Source: Scatosoma sp045127595 | Lineage (GTDB): Bacteria; Bacillota; Clostridia; Christensenellales; Borkfalkiaceae | Assembly: GCA_045127595.1 (NCBI GenBank) | Contig: JBGVQS010000027.1 | Span: 59,092 to 123,091, forward strand | Direction of reading: 5' to 3' | DNA length: 64,000 bases | In this document: piece by piece, positions 51,355 to 59,902 of the stretch | How positions within the stretch are numbered: position 1 is the stretch's first letter | How the letters are laid out: each line of letters begins with the position of its first letter | Program-made: the position numbers and the translations under genes | Notes under the pieces: model-generated | Seen by the model: only the letters and a program-made list of their open reading frames with translations | Told to the model about the DNA's origin: nothing | The model's database searches: none

Positions 51355-52368
51355 TTAAATCTTGGATTGAATTTCACGTTTAATTGCCGCTACAACCCCG
51401 TTTATATCCAGCTCGGACGTATCGATTACAATCGCGTCAGGCGCGCAAACAAGCGGAGCGAATTCGCGTTCGCTGTCCTGTTTATCACGTTTGATAATTT
51501 CCGCATGGAGCTGTTCAAAATCAACGATTTCACCACGCGAGCTTAACTCCTTAAAACGGCGTTCCGCGCGCACTTTACTATCTGCAGTAACGAAGAATTT
51601 AAACTTTGCATTCGGCAAAACGAAAGAACCGATATCTCTACCGTCGATAACGCAAGACATACTTTGCGCGATTTGCCGTTGCATTTCCACCATTTTTTCA
51701 CGTACCGCCCTATGCGTGGAAACGTTTGAAGAAGCCATGGAAACTACGTTTTCGCGGATTGCCAAAGATACGTCTTCTCCGTCGATCAGCGTAATCTGTT
51801 TGCCGTCTTTATATTCCACTTTCAAATCAAGAACGGGCAGCATCTTTTTTACCGCTTCTTCATCCTTAGGATCAATTCCAAGCCGCAACGCTTTCAATGC
51901 GCAAGCACGGTACATTGCCCCCGTATCCAAATACAAAATGTTATAATCCTTCGCCAAAACTTTCGCTACCGTGCTTTTTCCGCTGCCGGCAGGTCCGTCC
52001 AAGGCAATATTTAATATAGCCGAAATATCCTTTCTCAAAGTCTTTGCCTCCTTTTGATATACGTGTTTGATTGCGCGCTTGTCGTTGAGTTCCGTCAACA
52101 GCATTAAGCGAATACAACGTTTTAAACCACCGTCGATTTCTGGTTCTATCGCCGCAAATAGCGGTGCAAAATCATAGCCGCATTCGCGCGCGGCTTTTGC
52201 AGGATGATAGGAATGAATGTCTGTTGTCAAGGAAAATACAAAGGCGCAAACTTCTTCTTTTTGAAGTTGATTACACGTGAAAAGCTCTTCAAGAAGCTCT
52301 TGAACCGCCGCTTGAATGTTTTCAGGCGTATCCTTTTCAATTGTCGTCGCACCGCGAATAACCGTCAT
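51355..52368 (-). CDS. cmk: Fusion of AroH-type chorismate mutase and cytidylate kinase
   Basis: 337 residues. Residues 1-117 are a complete AroH-class chorismate mutase (IRGATTIEKDT at 4-14, GGLKRCIRLM near 80-89, HVYQKEAKTLR at 102-112); residues matching the Bacillus active-site Arg7, Glu78, Arg90 and Tyr108 are Arg5, Glu75, Arg87 and Tyr104. Residues from about 120 are CMP kinase: P-loop GPAGSGKST (125-133), LDTGAMYR (about 146-153), DGRDIGSFVLP (near 243). Chorismate mutase starts phenylalanine/tyrosine synthesis; Cmk phosphorylates CMP/dCMP. The two activities are unrelated in pathway. Both parts look active. Confidence 0.92.
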   Translation of the reverse strand: MTVIRGATTIEKDTPENIQAAVQELLEELFTCNQLQKEEVCAFVFSLTTDIHSYHPAKAARECGYDFAPLFAAIEPEIDGGLKRCIRLMLLTELNDKRAIKHVYQKEAKTLRKDISAILNIALDGPAGSGKSTVAKVLAKDYNILYLDTGAMYRACALKALRLGIDPKDEEAVKKMLPVLDLKVEYKDGKQITLIDGEDVSLAIRENVVSMASSNVSTHRAVREKMVEMQRQIAQSMSCVIDGRDIGSFVLPNAKFKFFVTADSKVRAERRFKELSSRGEIVDFEQLHAEIIKRDKQDSEREFAPLVCAPDAIVIDTSELDINGVVAAIKREIQSKI

Positions 52369-52458
52369 TCTATCATTCTCCTACGAAATAGTTAACATAA
52401 TAATCGTTATAAATTATTATATAGTAAAATAAATCTTTCGTCAAGTATTTTTTAGCAA

Positions 52459-53742
52459 TTAAACAATACTGTTTCCTGCGGCGTACCCCGTCGCAAAAGC
52501 AATTTGTAAATTAAATCCACCCGTAAATGCGTCAACGTCTAACACTTCGCCGCAGAAACGCAAACCTTTCACTTTCTTGGATTCCATCGTCTTAGGATTG
52601 ATTTCGGATAAATCCACGCCGCCAGAGGTTACGATCGCTTCTTCAAAACCACGTAATCCCCTTATTTTTAAAGGCATTCCTTTTAACGTAGCAACCAAAT
52701 GTGCTCGTTCCTCTTTTGTAACGGCGTTGACCGCTTTTTTATCGGAAATACCACTAAATTTTAACACGATAGAGATCATTTTTTGCGGCAAAAGCTCGCA
52801 TAATGCATTGACGATTTGCTTATTTTTATACTTTTCAAAATCGCGTAAAATCCGCTTATCCAAGGTTTGTTCGTCGATAGCGGGTTTTAAATCCAAACGA
52901 AGTTCTATCGACGAAAAAGGCGTGCGGTTTATTAAGGAAGAAGTCGATAATACAATCGGACCAGAAATGCCAAAATGCGTAAATAAAAGTTCGCCAAAGT
53001 CTTCGTAAAGCACCTTACCAGCCGCCTTTGCCGTTAATTTTACGTTTTTAAGCGTTAAACCTTGCAAATCTTTGAACCATACCCCATCGAGATTGATCCC
53101 GCAAAGTGCACATTTTAAATCGGTTACTTTTAATCCATTATCTCTTGCAAAAAGATAGCCGTCCCCTGTCGAGCCGGTAGACGGATAACTTATTCCACCC
53201 GTAGCAATAATGACTTCATCACATAAAAATTCATTGTTATTTGTAGTGATTTTTACTACGCGTGGCGTAATACCTATGTCAGCCGAAGTACGTTCGACTA
53301 CGTCAGACATAGGTATTATATCAGACGTACTTGTATATATTTTTTCAACTTTTTCATTTAAAAATATCGTTACCCCTACCGATTTGCAGGCTTTTTCAAG
53401 GGCTTTTGTAATATCACTAGCATGATCCGAGGAAGGAAACGCCCTATTTCCACGTTCAATTTTAACGGATAAACCTTGATTTTCAAAGAATTCTATCGTT
53501 TTTTGCGGAGAAAAAGAATAAATAGAGCTCATTAAAAACTTTTTACCGCGAACAACGTTTTGTAAGAATTCTTCTGGGGGAACGTCGTTTGTAAAATTGC
53601 ACCTACCTTTTCCCGTTATATATATTTTTTTACCGAGTTTCTCATTTTTTTCAATAAGATAAACTTCGTGTCCATTTTTTGCCGCCGCGTATGCCGCCAT
53701 CAATCCTGCAGCGCCACCGCCGACTATGCATACCTTTTTCAT
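52459..53742 (-). CDS. NAD(P)/FAD-dependent oxidoreductase (BaiN/HI0933-like) with an in-frame repeat
   Basis: 427 residues. Flavoprotein with the dinucleotide motif GGGAAGLMAAYAA (8-20), KLGKKIYITGKGRCNFTN (35-52), IIATGGISYPSTGSTGDGY (about 180-198) and the C-terminal CGEVLDVDAFTGGFNLQIAFATGYAAG. Family members reduce steroid or unknown substrates; the true one is unknown. Residues 138-160 are encoded by a palindromic repeat that also occurs between genes elsewhere in the window. Relatives I recall have only a short turn here (between the strands around EKIY and VVKITT), so about 20 residues look inserted without breaking the frame. The rest is complete. Confidence 0.88.
   Translation of the reverse strand: MKKVCIVGGGAAGLMAAYAAAKNGHEVYLIEKNEKLGKKIYITGKGRCNFTNDVPPEEFLQNVVRGKKFLMSSIYSFSPQKTIEFFENQGLSVKIERGNRAFPSSDHASDITKALEKACKSVGVTIFLNEKVEKIYTSTSDIIPMSDVVERTSADIGITPRVVKITTNNNEFLCDEVIIATGGISYPSTGSTGDGYLFARDNGLKVTDLKCALCGINLDGVWFKDLQGLTLKNVKLTAKAAGKVLYEDFGELLFTHFGISGPIVLSTSSLINRTPFSSIELRLDLKPAIDEQTLDKRILRDFEKYKNKQIVNALCELLPQKMISIVLKFSGISDKKAVNAVTKEERAHLVATLKGMPLKIRGLRGFEEAIVTSGGVDLSEINPKTMESKKVKGLRFCGEVLDVDAFTGGFNLQIAFATGYAAGNSIV
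53267..53319. repeat. Interspersed palindromic repeat, copy 4 (inside the BaiN-like gene)
   Basis: Arms TAATACCTATGTC (53268-53280) and GACATAGGTATTA (53306-53318) are perfect complements; the inner part can form a second small stem (CGAA/TTCG). The left arm plus AG matches copy 1 at 10730-10744 for 15 bases. On the coding strand it supplies IIPMSDVVERTSADIGI. Confidence 0.82.
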
Positions 53743-53799
53743 GTTTTACCCCTATTTTTTAGCCCAACCATTTCCCCGTTAAAAAATGATTTATGTAAT

Positions 53800-53820
53800 G
53801 TTTCACGTAATTTGTTTCAT
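53800..53820 (-). repeat. GAAAC-N9-GAAAC repeat, copy 4
   Basis: On the plus strand GTTTC at 53800-53804 and 53814-53818, 14 apart; on the minus strand the unit reads TGAAACAAATTACGTGAAAC, nearly identical to the coaE copies. It precedes the BaiN-like gene. Confidence 0.68.
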
Positions 53821-53867
53821 ATTTTTTGATAAATCGAATCTAATTTTTTAATTCATTGATTAGAAAT

Positions 53868-53898
53868 ACGCAACCGAACCTTTTGAGCTCGGTTGCGT
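53868..53898 (-). terminator. Hairpin after oadA
   Basis: Perfect 10-bp stem ACGCAACCGA / TCGGTTGCGT with an 11-base loop. The following minus-strand tail is only moderately T-rich, so termination may be partial. Confidence 0.65.
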
Positions 53899-53902
53899 TA
53901 AT

Positions 53903-53921
53903 GTTTCATCAATAAAGTTTC
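53903..53921 (-). repeat. GAAAC-N9-GAAAC repeat, copy 5 (diverged)
   Basis: GTTTC at 53903-53907 and 53917-53921 on the plus strand, again 14 apart. The interval differs from the other four copies. Confidence 0.5.
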
Positions 53922-53933
53922 ACGTTTATAAGC

Positions 53934-55367
53934 TTAGACGGGATAAACGCCTGATTTTGCCAAATCTCTATCCACACCGTTTTTCTGCGCTTCTCTCCAT
54001 TTAAAGAAGTTCTCAGCTACTTGTTCAAACAACGCATACGAAAGTACGTCCTCTTCCTTTTCAAAATATCCAAGCTCTTGTACTTTTTTCTTTAAGGTTT
54101 CATATTCAGGCGCAAGCAGATCCGCAGGACGGCAAGTAATTCTTTCCGCGCCTGCAAGCACCTTAGGCGCAACGTCTTCGTTCAAAGGCATCGGCAACGT
54201 ACCGTATTTGCCTGCAAACAAATCTCTGGTTTCTTTGGTTACCATTTTATATCTTTCGCCCATAACAACGTTCAAAACGGCTTGCGTACCGACAATTTGC
54301 GAGGAAGGCGTTACCAAAGGCGGGTATCCGCAATCCTTTCTAACGTTGGGAACTTCCGCAAGACATTCGGTCAATTTATCCACTTTGCCCGCCTTTTCAA
54401 GCTGATTGATAAGGTTTGAAAGCATACCGCCAGGTACTTGATAAAGCAACGTATTAACGTCGATTCCTTTGGATTTTTCGTTAAGAATTTTGTCTGCTTT
54501 GAGTCTTTGTTCAACCGTCTTAAAATGTTTGATAATCGGCAACAATTTATTAATATTGATACCCGTATCATAAGGCGTACCTTGAAGCGTTGCTACCAAC
54601 GGTTCCGTAGCAGGCTGCGAAGTACCGTTTCCGAGCGGAGAAAGCGCCGTATCGACAATGTCAACGCCCGCAAGAATCGCCATCAAATAAACCATATCGC
54701 CCGTACCCGTCGTGTTATGAGTATGCAAGTGCAATTTGGTTGTAGGTTTTAAGGCTGCTTTTAAATCTTTTACGAGTTCATATGCCTTAAAAGGTAACAA
54801 CAAGTTTGCCATGTCTTTCAAGCAAATGTTGTCCGCACCTCTTTCTTCCAACTGTTTTGCGAGTTTAACAAAATATTCGTTTGTGAAAACTTCTTTTCCG
54901 TCTACAACTGCGCTGGTATAACAAATTGTGGCTTCGCAAATGCCGCCGTATTTTTTAATTGCTTGCATAGAAACTTCCAAATTTCTCGGATCGTTCAATG
55001 CGTCGAATACACGAATAACGCCTACGCCGTTTTCAATCGATTTCGCAACGAATTTTTCCACTACGTCGTCGGCATAATGTCTATATCCAAGCAGGTTTTG
55101 TCCGCGCAACAGCATTTGAATAGGCGTTTTTAAATGTGCCTTTAACGTACGAAGTCTTTCCCAAGGGTCTTCGTTTAAGAAACGCAAGCAGGAGTCAAAC
55201 GTAGCCCCACCCCATGCTTCAATCGAATAATAACCGATCTCGTCAAGCTGTTCTAAAACAGGCAACATTTCATCAATGCGCATTCTAGTAGCCGCTTGCG
55301 ACTGATGCGCGTCGCGTAAAATGGTTTCGGTAAGCATTACCTTTCTATTTTCAAAATTAAGTTCCAT
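53934..55367 (-). CDS. oadA: Oxaloacetate decarboxylase alpha subunit-type carboxyltransferase
   Basis: 477 residues from the ATG at 55367, which has GAGGTA upstream; an ATG four codons earlier overlaps that site. The pyruvate/oxaloacetate carboxyltransferase barrel is complete: ETILRDAHQSQAATRMR (about 14-30), the carboxylated Lys in NICLKDMANLL (near 177) and the metal site LHLHTHNTTG (near 201). The PYC-type conserved carboxylase domain follows (to about 470), but the usual C-terminal biotin domain is absent and is supplied by a separate gene upstream. It moves CO2 between oxaloacetate/pyruvate and biotin. Confidence 0.92.
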   Translation of the reverse strand: MELNFENRKVMLTETILRDAHQSQAATRMRIDEMLPVLEQLDEIGYYSIEAWGGATFDSCLRFLNEDPWERLRTLKAHLKTPIQMLLRGQNLLGYRHYADDVVEKFVAKSIENGVGVIRVFDALNDPRNLEVSMQAIKKYGGICEATICYTSAVVDGKEVFTNEYFVKLAKQLEERGADNICLKDMANLLLPFKAYELVKDLKAALKPTTKLHLHTHNTTGTGDMVYLMAILAGVDIVDTALSPLGNGTSQPATEPLVATLQGTPYDTGININKLLPIIKHFKTVEQRLKADKILNEKSKGIDVNTLLYQVPGGMLSNLINQLEKAGKVDKLTECLAEVPNVRKDCGYPPLVTPSSQIVGTQAVLNVVMGERYKMVTKETRDLFAGKYGTLPMPLNEDVAPKVLAGAERITCRPADLLAPEYETLKKKVQELGYFEKEEDVLSYALFEQVAENFFKWREAQKNGVDRDLAKSGVYPV

Positions 55368-55382
55368 AGTATACCTCATAAA

Positions 55383-56588
55383 TTAAAAGGGAAAGAGCGA
55401 AAGCATGAAGCCCGCTGCAATAGCAGAACCGATTACTCCGGCAACGTTAGGCCCCATTGCATGCATTAAAAGATGATTACTCGGGTCCGATTCCCTGCCG
55501 ACGTCTTCGGAAATACGTGCCGCCATAGGAACAGCGGAAACGCCTGCACTACCGATCAAAGGGTTAATTTTCCCTTTGGAAAGTTTGCACATAATACGTC
55601 CCATTAACAAACCGCCGATTGTGCCGCACGAAAAGGCAACTAAGCCAAGTCCGATAATCATCAACGTTTGCGATTGTAAGAAAGTAGAACCGTACGCCTT
55701 ACAACCGACAGAAATGCCAAGGAAAATAGTTATTGTATTCATAAGCCCGTTCTGTGCCTGCGAAGAAAGTCTATCGCATACCCCCGATTCTTTCAGGAGA
55801 TTACCGAGCATCAACATACCCAAAAGCGGTACTGCGTCAGGTAAAAGCAAACCAACAACCAACGTAACCAAAACAGGGAAAATGATTTTTTCGAGTTTGC
55901 TTACGGTACGAAGCGGTTTCATCTTGATTGTACGTTCTTTTTTAGGAACAATCAAACGCATCAAAGGCTTTTGAATAATAGGAATCAATGCCATATACGA
56001 ATATGCAGCAATCGCAATCGCGGAAAGCAAGTCTTCAGTCGTATATTTTGAAAGTGTTTGTGTTACGTAGATTGCAGTAGGTCCGTCCGCACCGCCGATA
56101 ATTGCAATGGAACAAGCCGCAGCAATATCAAACCCAATTACAACCGCACCAGCTAAGGTAAGGAAAATGCCAAGCTGTGCAGCCGCACCAATTAACATAC
56201 TCTTGGGGTTGGAAATCAACGGACCGAAATCGGTCATAGCGCCGATACCAAGGAAAATCAACGGCGGATAAATAACGTATTGTACGCCGGAGAATAAGTA
56301 CCACAAAAGCCCACGGCTATCTTTGGAAACATTTTGATAGGTATGTTCTACCCCTTCGGCATATTTCCCCCAAAGAATATCGTATGCACCGGGTAAATTG
56401 ATAAGAAACATACCAAATGCAATCGGTAATAACAACAGCGGCTCAAATTTCTTTACGATCGCCAAATACATCAACACAAACGAAACGAGTAACATTACGT
56501 AGTTTTCCCATTCGCCGTTTGCAAGCCCCATTGACTCCCATAAACTTTTGAACATTCCGCCGATGTCTACAAGCAGATTATTCAACAT
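55383..56588 (-). CDS. oadB: Sodium-translocating decarboxylase beta subunit
   Basis: 401 residues, about eleven membrane helices. Conserved GIGAMTDFGPLISNPK (about 118-133), AACSIAIIGGADGPTAIYVTQTL (about 160-182, the sodium site region) and the C-terminal NHLLMHAMGPNVAGVIGSAIAAG. It decarboxylates carboxybiotin and exports sodium ions. Shared by oxaloacetate, methylmalonyl-CoA and glutaconyl-CoA decarboxylases, so it does not by itself fix the substrate. Confidence 0.94.
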   Translation of the reverse strand: MLNNLLVDIGGMFKSLWESMGLANGEWENYVMLLVSFVLMYLAIVKKFEPLLLLPIAFGMFLINLPGAYDILWGKYAEGVEHTYQNVSKDSRGLLWYLFSGVQYVIYPPLIFLGIGAMTDFGPLISNPKSMLIGAAAQLGIFLTLAGAVVIGFDIAAACSIAIIGGADGPTAIYVTQTLSKYTTEDLLSAIAIAAYSYMALIPIIQKPLMRLIVPKKERTIKMKPLRTVSKLEKIIFPVLVTLVVGLLLPDAVPLLGMLMLGNLLKESGVCDRLSSQAQNGLMNTITIFLGISVGCKAYGSTFLQSQTLMIIGLGLVAFSCGTIGGLLMGRIMCKLSKGKINPLIGSAGVSAVPMAARISEDVGRESDPSNHLLMHAMGPNVAGVIGSAIAAGFMLSLFPF

Positions 56589-56603
56589 AGTAAAAACTCC
56601 TTA

Positions 56604-56966
56604 TCAAGAGATTACTGCAAGCACTGCGTCCGATTCAACGTTTGCGCCCTTTGCTACTTGGAAACTAACTACGCCGTCGCAAGGCGCGGTAATGTCGTTG
56701 TCCATTTTCATTGCTTCAAGGACAAGGATTGGTTGATCCTTTTTAACCGTAGCCCCTTCCGCAACTAAAAGATTTTTAATAAGACCAGGGAACGGGGAAA
56801 GCAATTTTTCGCCGTTTGCAGGAGTAGCGGCTTTTGCAACGGGTGCAGGAGCTGCTTTTACAGCCGCCGCAGGAGCGGCAACAACGGGTGTAGAAGCGGT
56901 CGCGCCTACTTCTTCAACGCCTACTTCATAAGATTTTCCGTTTACAGTTATAACAAAATTACGCAT
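56604..56966 (-). CDS. Biotin carboxyl carrier subunit
   Basis: 120 residues. Ala/Pro-rich flexible linker (about 24-52) and a biotinyl domain with the biotinylation site EAMKMDN (near 89-95) and PFPGLIKNLLV. The carrier arm that brings CO2 from the carboxyltransferases to the membrane beta subunit. A free-standing subunit, as in methylmalonyl-CoA decarboxylase. Confidence 0.93.
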   Translation of the reverse strand: MRNFVITVNGKSYEVGVEEVGATASTPVVAAPAAAVKAAPAPVAKAATPANGEKLLSPFPGLIKNLLVAEGATVKKDQPILVLEAMKMDNDITAPCDGVVSFQVAKGANVESDAVLAVIS

Positions 56967-56977
56967 AATTTTTCTCC

Positions 56978-57316
56978 TTAAATTCTCTTAATTCTTTTTA
57001 CCGTGAATTCACACTTGGGATTATTCTTTTCATAATACGCCATCAAAGCCGCCATAATAACCGCTACCGTTTCTTCGGGGATTTCCTCCTCCGTTTTTGC
57101 GGAAACCGTTTCAATGGGTGCTGCTTTGGAAACCGCCTTATTTGCCTGACGATTATTGAATTTCGCCATAAGCAAGCCAACCGCCCAAACGATTGCAATA
57201 AGTATTGCTATGCCAAGAAACACGACCATAAATCCAACGATCGCATATACACCGGCTTCGCCAAATCCTACGTCCTTTCCCCCTTCGGGAATGGTTTTTA
57301 ATAAATTTGCCAACAT
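56978..57316 (-). CDS. OadG-family (gamma/delta) subunit
   Basis: 112 residues with one membrane helix (about 25-50) and a polar C-terminus that ends EIPEETVAVIMAALMAYYE..FTVKRIKRI, the usual small anchor subunit that assembles the decarboxylase. Position within the operon supports the call. Confidence 0.8.
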   Translation of the reverse strand: MLANLLKTIPEGGKDVGFGEAGVYAIVGFMVVFLGIAILIAIVWAVGLLMAKFNNRQANKAVSKAAPIETVSAKTEEEIPEETVAVIMAALMAYYEKNNPKCEFTVKRIKRI

Positions 57317-57329
57317 ACCGATTTACTCC

Positions 57330-58691
57330 TTATTGCATAAGCATTTGCAAAGATGCAATCACGTGTTGTTTAACAAATTGAGGTTCGATAATCGCGTCGA
57401 TATAACCGTTCTTCGCCGCATTGATAGGATCCGCGTTTTCATCCGCGTATTTCGCAATAAGTGCCGCTTTATCCGTTTTTTCTTCCGAGAATTCGATTTG
57501 CGCGCCCTGTACGTTATCAAACAAAGAAATGCTTGCGTTTGCAAACGCGCATACGTAATCAAAGCCCGTAGATTTTGCAGCAAATAACGAATAGCCAAGC
57601 CCAACCGTCTTTTTATATACAACGGAAACCTTGGGAAGATCACGCGCATTGATTAACCGCAAATATTCCGCCGTGAGCTTTATTACGCGACTGTTGTTTG
57701 CTTCCATCGAGGCTTCAATGCCTTTCACGTTCCCAAAGACAACCAAAGGAAGATTGAAACCGCAGTCCAAGAAATCGTTGATTTTCGCAAGCTTCCCTTC
57801 CGTCAAAGCGACGCCGTCTTCTCCGCCGTCGAATACGATTGCCGCAACGGAAATCCCGCCGATTCTGCCAAGAACCGTTTTAACGTCTGATTCGTACGAC
57901 GAACCAAGCTCAATCGGCGTTTCAAAAACCGACATCAACGTTTCAACGTCAGCTTTTTCATTGAGCGCGGGGATAGATGCGTTTAATTCAGCGTCAACAA
58001 GTTTATCTCCTAACAATTCATCAATCGCAAGAATTTTTGCTTTCGCTTCGGCTAAATCTTTTACCACAAACGTACCAACGCCCGTTTTTGTAATCGCGTT
58101 ACAGCCGCCAACTTCTTCTTTGGCTAAATTTTTGCCCGCTTTTGCAGATAATACGAAGGGACTGTTGATTGCCAAAACGCTCTTACCTTCAAGAAAGAAA
58201 GTAAAATCGGCAATAGCCGCCAAAATTGCAGCCGAACCGTAAACTTCCCCGTTTACAATAACGTATTGACCTACGCTCTCTTTTAATTGCGTGCTTTTAA
58301 CGAGTAATTTCGCCAAGCCCTCTAAAACGGTAACCCCTTCCCCTACTTGAACGCCAAGCGTATTCAAAAGGTATATAACGGGAACCTCTTGTTTTTCCGC
58401 TGAATCTAAGCATTTTACGATCTTTTCGCAATTCGCATTAGAAATGCCGCCTTTAAGCACCTTGAAATTTTGCGCAACGATATAAAACGGATTTCCGTCA
58501 ATCGTCGCAAAACCAGTAATTACTCCTTCGCCTGCAACGTCTTCTCCGTAAAAATCGTTCTTCGAAAAGCTGAAAGTAGAAAGCTCGACAAAGCTTTGCG
58601 AATCAACAAGTTCGTTGATTTGATCGCGAATTTCTTTTCCCGCTTCCAATATCTTTGCTTTTCTTTCTTGCAGTAACTGAATTTTGTCCAT
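57330..58691 (-). CDS. Acyl-CoA carboxyltransferase (MmdA/PccB-like)
   Basis: 453 residues of two crotonase-like carboxyltransferase halves; shorter than the about 510 of MmdA/PccB. GEGVITGFATIDG (about 54-66), the first oxyanion-type segment GVQVGEGVTVLEG, and in the C-terminal half DCGFNLPLVVFGNVKGI and YKKTVGLGYSLFAAKSTGFDYVCAF. Family members transfer CO2 between biotin and methylmalonyl-, malonyl- or glutaconyl-CoA; the substrate is not fixed by what I can see. First gene of the operon, 13 bases before oadG. Confidence 0.86.
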   Translation of the reverse strand: MDKIQLLQERKAKILEAGKEIRDQINELVDSQSFVELSTFSFSKNDFYGEDVAGEGVITGFATIDGNPFYIVAQNFKVLKGGISNANCEKIVKCLDSAEKQEVPVIYLLNTLGVQVGEGVTVLEGLAKLLVKSTQLKESVGQYVIVNGEVYGSAAILAAIADFTFFLEGKSVLAINSPFVLSAKAGKNLAKEEVGGCNAITKTGVGTFVVKDLAEAKAKILAIDELLGDKLVDAELNASIPALNEKADVETLMSVFETPIELGSSYESDVKTVLGRIGGISVAAIVFDGGEDGVALTEGKLAKINDFLDCGFNLPLVVFGNVKGIEASMEANNSRVIKLTAEYLRLINARDLPKVSVVYKKTVGLGYSLFAAKSTGFDYVCAFANASISLFDNVQGAQIEFSEEKTDKAALIAKYADENADPINAAKNGYIDAIIEPQFVKQHVIASLQMLMQ

Positions 58692-58772
58692 ATTGCACCC
58701 TCCAAGAAATATCGGTTAAAGTGGATTCTTATATTTTTTTCGTCAGAATTTGCCAACTTTCTACCAATTACC

Positions 58773-58801
58773 ATTATACAGCAAATAATGTAAAATTGCA
58801 A
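58773..58801 (-). promoter_or_regulatory. Sigma-A promoter of the decarboxylase operon
   Basis: Minus-strand TTGCAA (58796-58801), 17-base spacer, TATAAT (58773-58778). The leader is about 75 bases and ends in GGAGGG before the ATG at 58691. Confidence 0.75.
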
Positions 58802-58840
58802 GTCCTAAATGAAAAAAAATTCTATAATTTTATAAAAAAA

Positions 58841-58879
58841 AATCGGTAATTTAATCATTGACGATTAATATTACCGATT
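58841..58879 (-). terminator. Intrinsic terminator of the VTT-domain gene
   Basis: Long stem AATCGGTAAT..TTAATC / GATTAA..ATTACCGATT followed on the minus strand by a run of nine T's. Confidence 0.88.
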
Positions 58880-58905
58880 GAAAGTATTTATTTTGCTGAT
58901 TTACG

Positions 58906-59820
58906 CTATTTTTTTCCGAAACGCAACTTTTTTGAAACAAAATTTTGTATTTTATCAAGGTTTTTATAAATGAGAATGAAAAGCGCAATCAATCCAATGA
59001 TAAATATGCCCCAAATACAAAGCCCCCACCACGTATTAAACGGAATTAAATCAATGGAATAACACGTCAAGGAAATTGCCAAGGCTCTTGAAATTAAAAT
59101 CATGAAAAAGAAATACTTCGTAGACATAGACGAAAGCCCTGCGACAAAACATAAAATATCGTCGGGAAAAATCGGTAGCAAAAACATCAAAGTTAATATT
59201 AAATTATCCTTACCTTTCAGTTTTTTTTGCCACTTTTTTAAATTATCTTCTCCGACCATCCATGCAACCGCTTTATTGCCAAGCTTTCTGCCGATAAAAA
59301 ACGCCGAAAAAGAACCGAGAATAATGCCGATCAGACTGTATAACATTGCTTTTGTTGCACCAAACAGTGCAACGCCCGCCAAGGTGCTTACTACGCTTGG
59401 AATCGGTAAAACAATGACTTGTAAATATTGCAATACCATGTACAGTATCGGCATCCATGCGCCCGATTTTTCCAAGTATTCTTGTAAGGAATCGGAGTTT
59501 TTTATTACTTTAAAAAAGCCCGTTTTTTGTAATATGAATAAAAGAATTAAAAGGAACAACAAAAAGATAAAAAGGCTTAAAATAAGCTTTGACCAAGTTT
59601 CCTTTTGCGTAAAATGCAACCAAATTGCAAGTAAACATAAAAGAATTATCAAAAAGCTCGAAAGCAGCGCAAGCCAATGAAAATTCTTTGTAAAAAATGT
59701 TTTTTCAACGTTATGAAGACACAGCGTAATAAATACGATATTTGCCGCCGCTAAAAAGAAAAAAAGAAGAATAAATAAACCATTCTTCTTTTCATTGTCC
59801 TTTTTTTGATTTGTAAACAT
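58906..59820 (-). CDS. VTT/DedA-family (TVP38-like) membrane protein
   Basis: 304 residues from the ATG at 59820 (MFTNQKKDNEKK), which has GGAGTAGG; the longer frame upstream overlaps rnhA and is less likely. About seven hydrophobic segments. The VTT domain shows VIVLPIPSVVSTLAGVALFG (about 160-179), G.ILGSFSAFFIGRKLG and LPIFPDDILCFVAGLSSMS, the last with the conserved Pro-Asp-Asp. Family members are proposed phospholipid or lipid-carrier flippases. Exact substrate unknown. Confidence 0.85.
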   Translation of the reverse strand: MFTNQKKDNEKKNGLFILLFFFLAAANIVFITLCLHNVEKTFFTKNFHWLALLSSFLIILLCLLAIWLHFTQKETWSKLILSLFIFLLFLLILLFILQKTGFFKVIKNSDSLQEYLEKSGAWMPILYMVLQYLQVIVLPIPSVVSTLAGVALFGATKAMLYSLIGIILGSFSAFFIGRKLGNKAVAWMVGEDNLKKWQKKLKGKDNLILTLMFLLPIFPDDILCFVAGLSSMSTKYFFFMILISRALAISLTCYSIDLIPFNTWWGLCIWGIFIIGLIALFILIYKNLDKIQNFVSKKLRFGKK

Positions 59821-59902
59821 TGACCTACTCCGCTCTGCTCTTATATTTATATATAGTATAGTATTTCTTTGAAAAAAATATAATCGGCAGATGAAAATTT
59901 GG

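Noticed and set aside
53797..53922. Possible parS sites (TGTTTCACGTGAAACA)
   Set aside because: Only half-sites occur, arranged as direct repeats 14 bases apart and not as the full palindrome.
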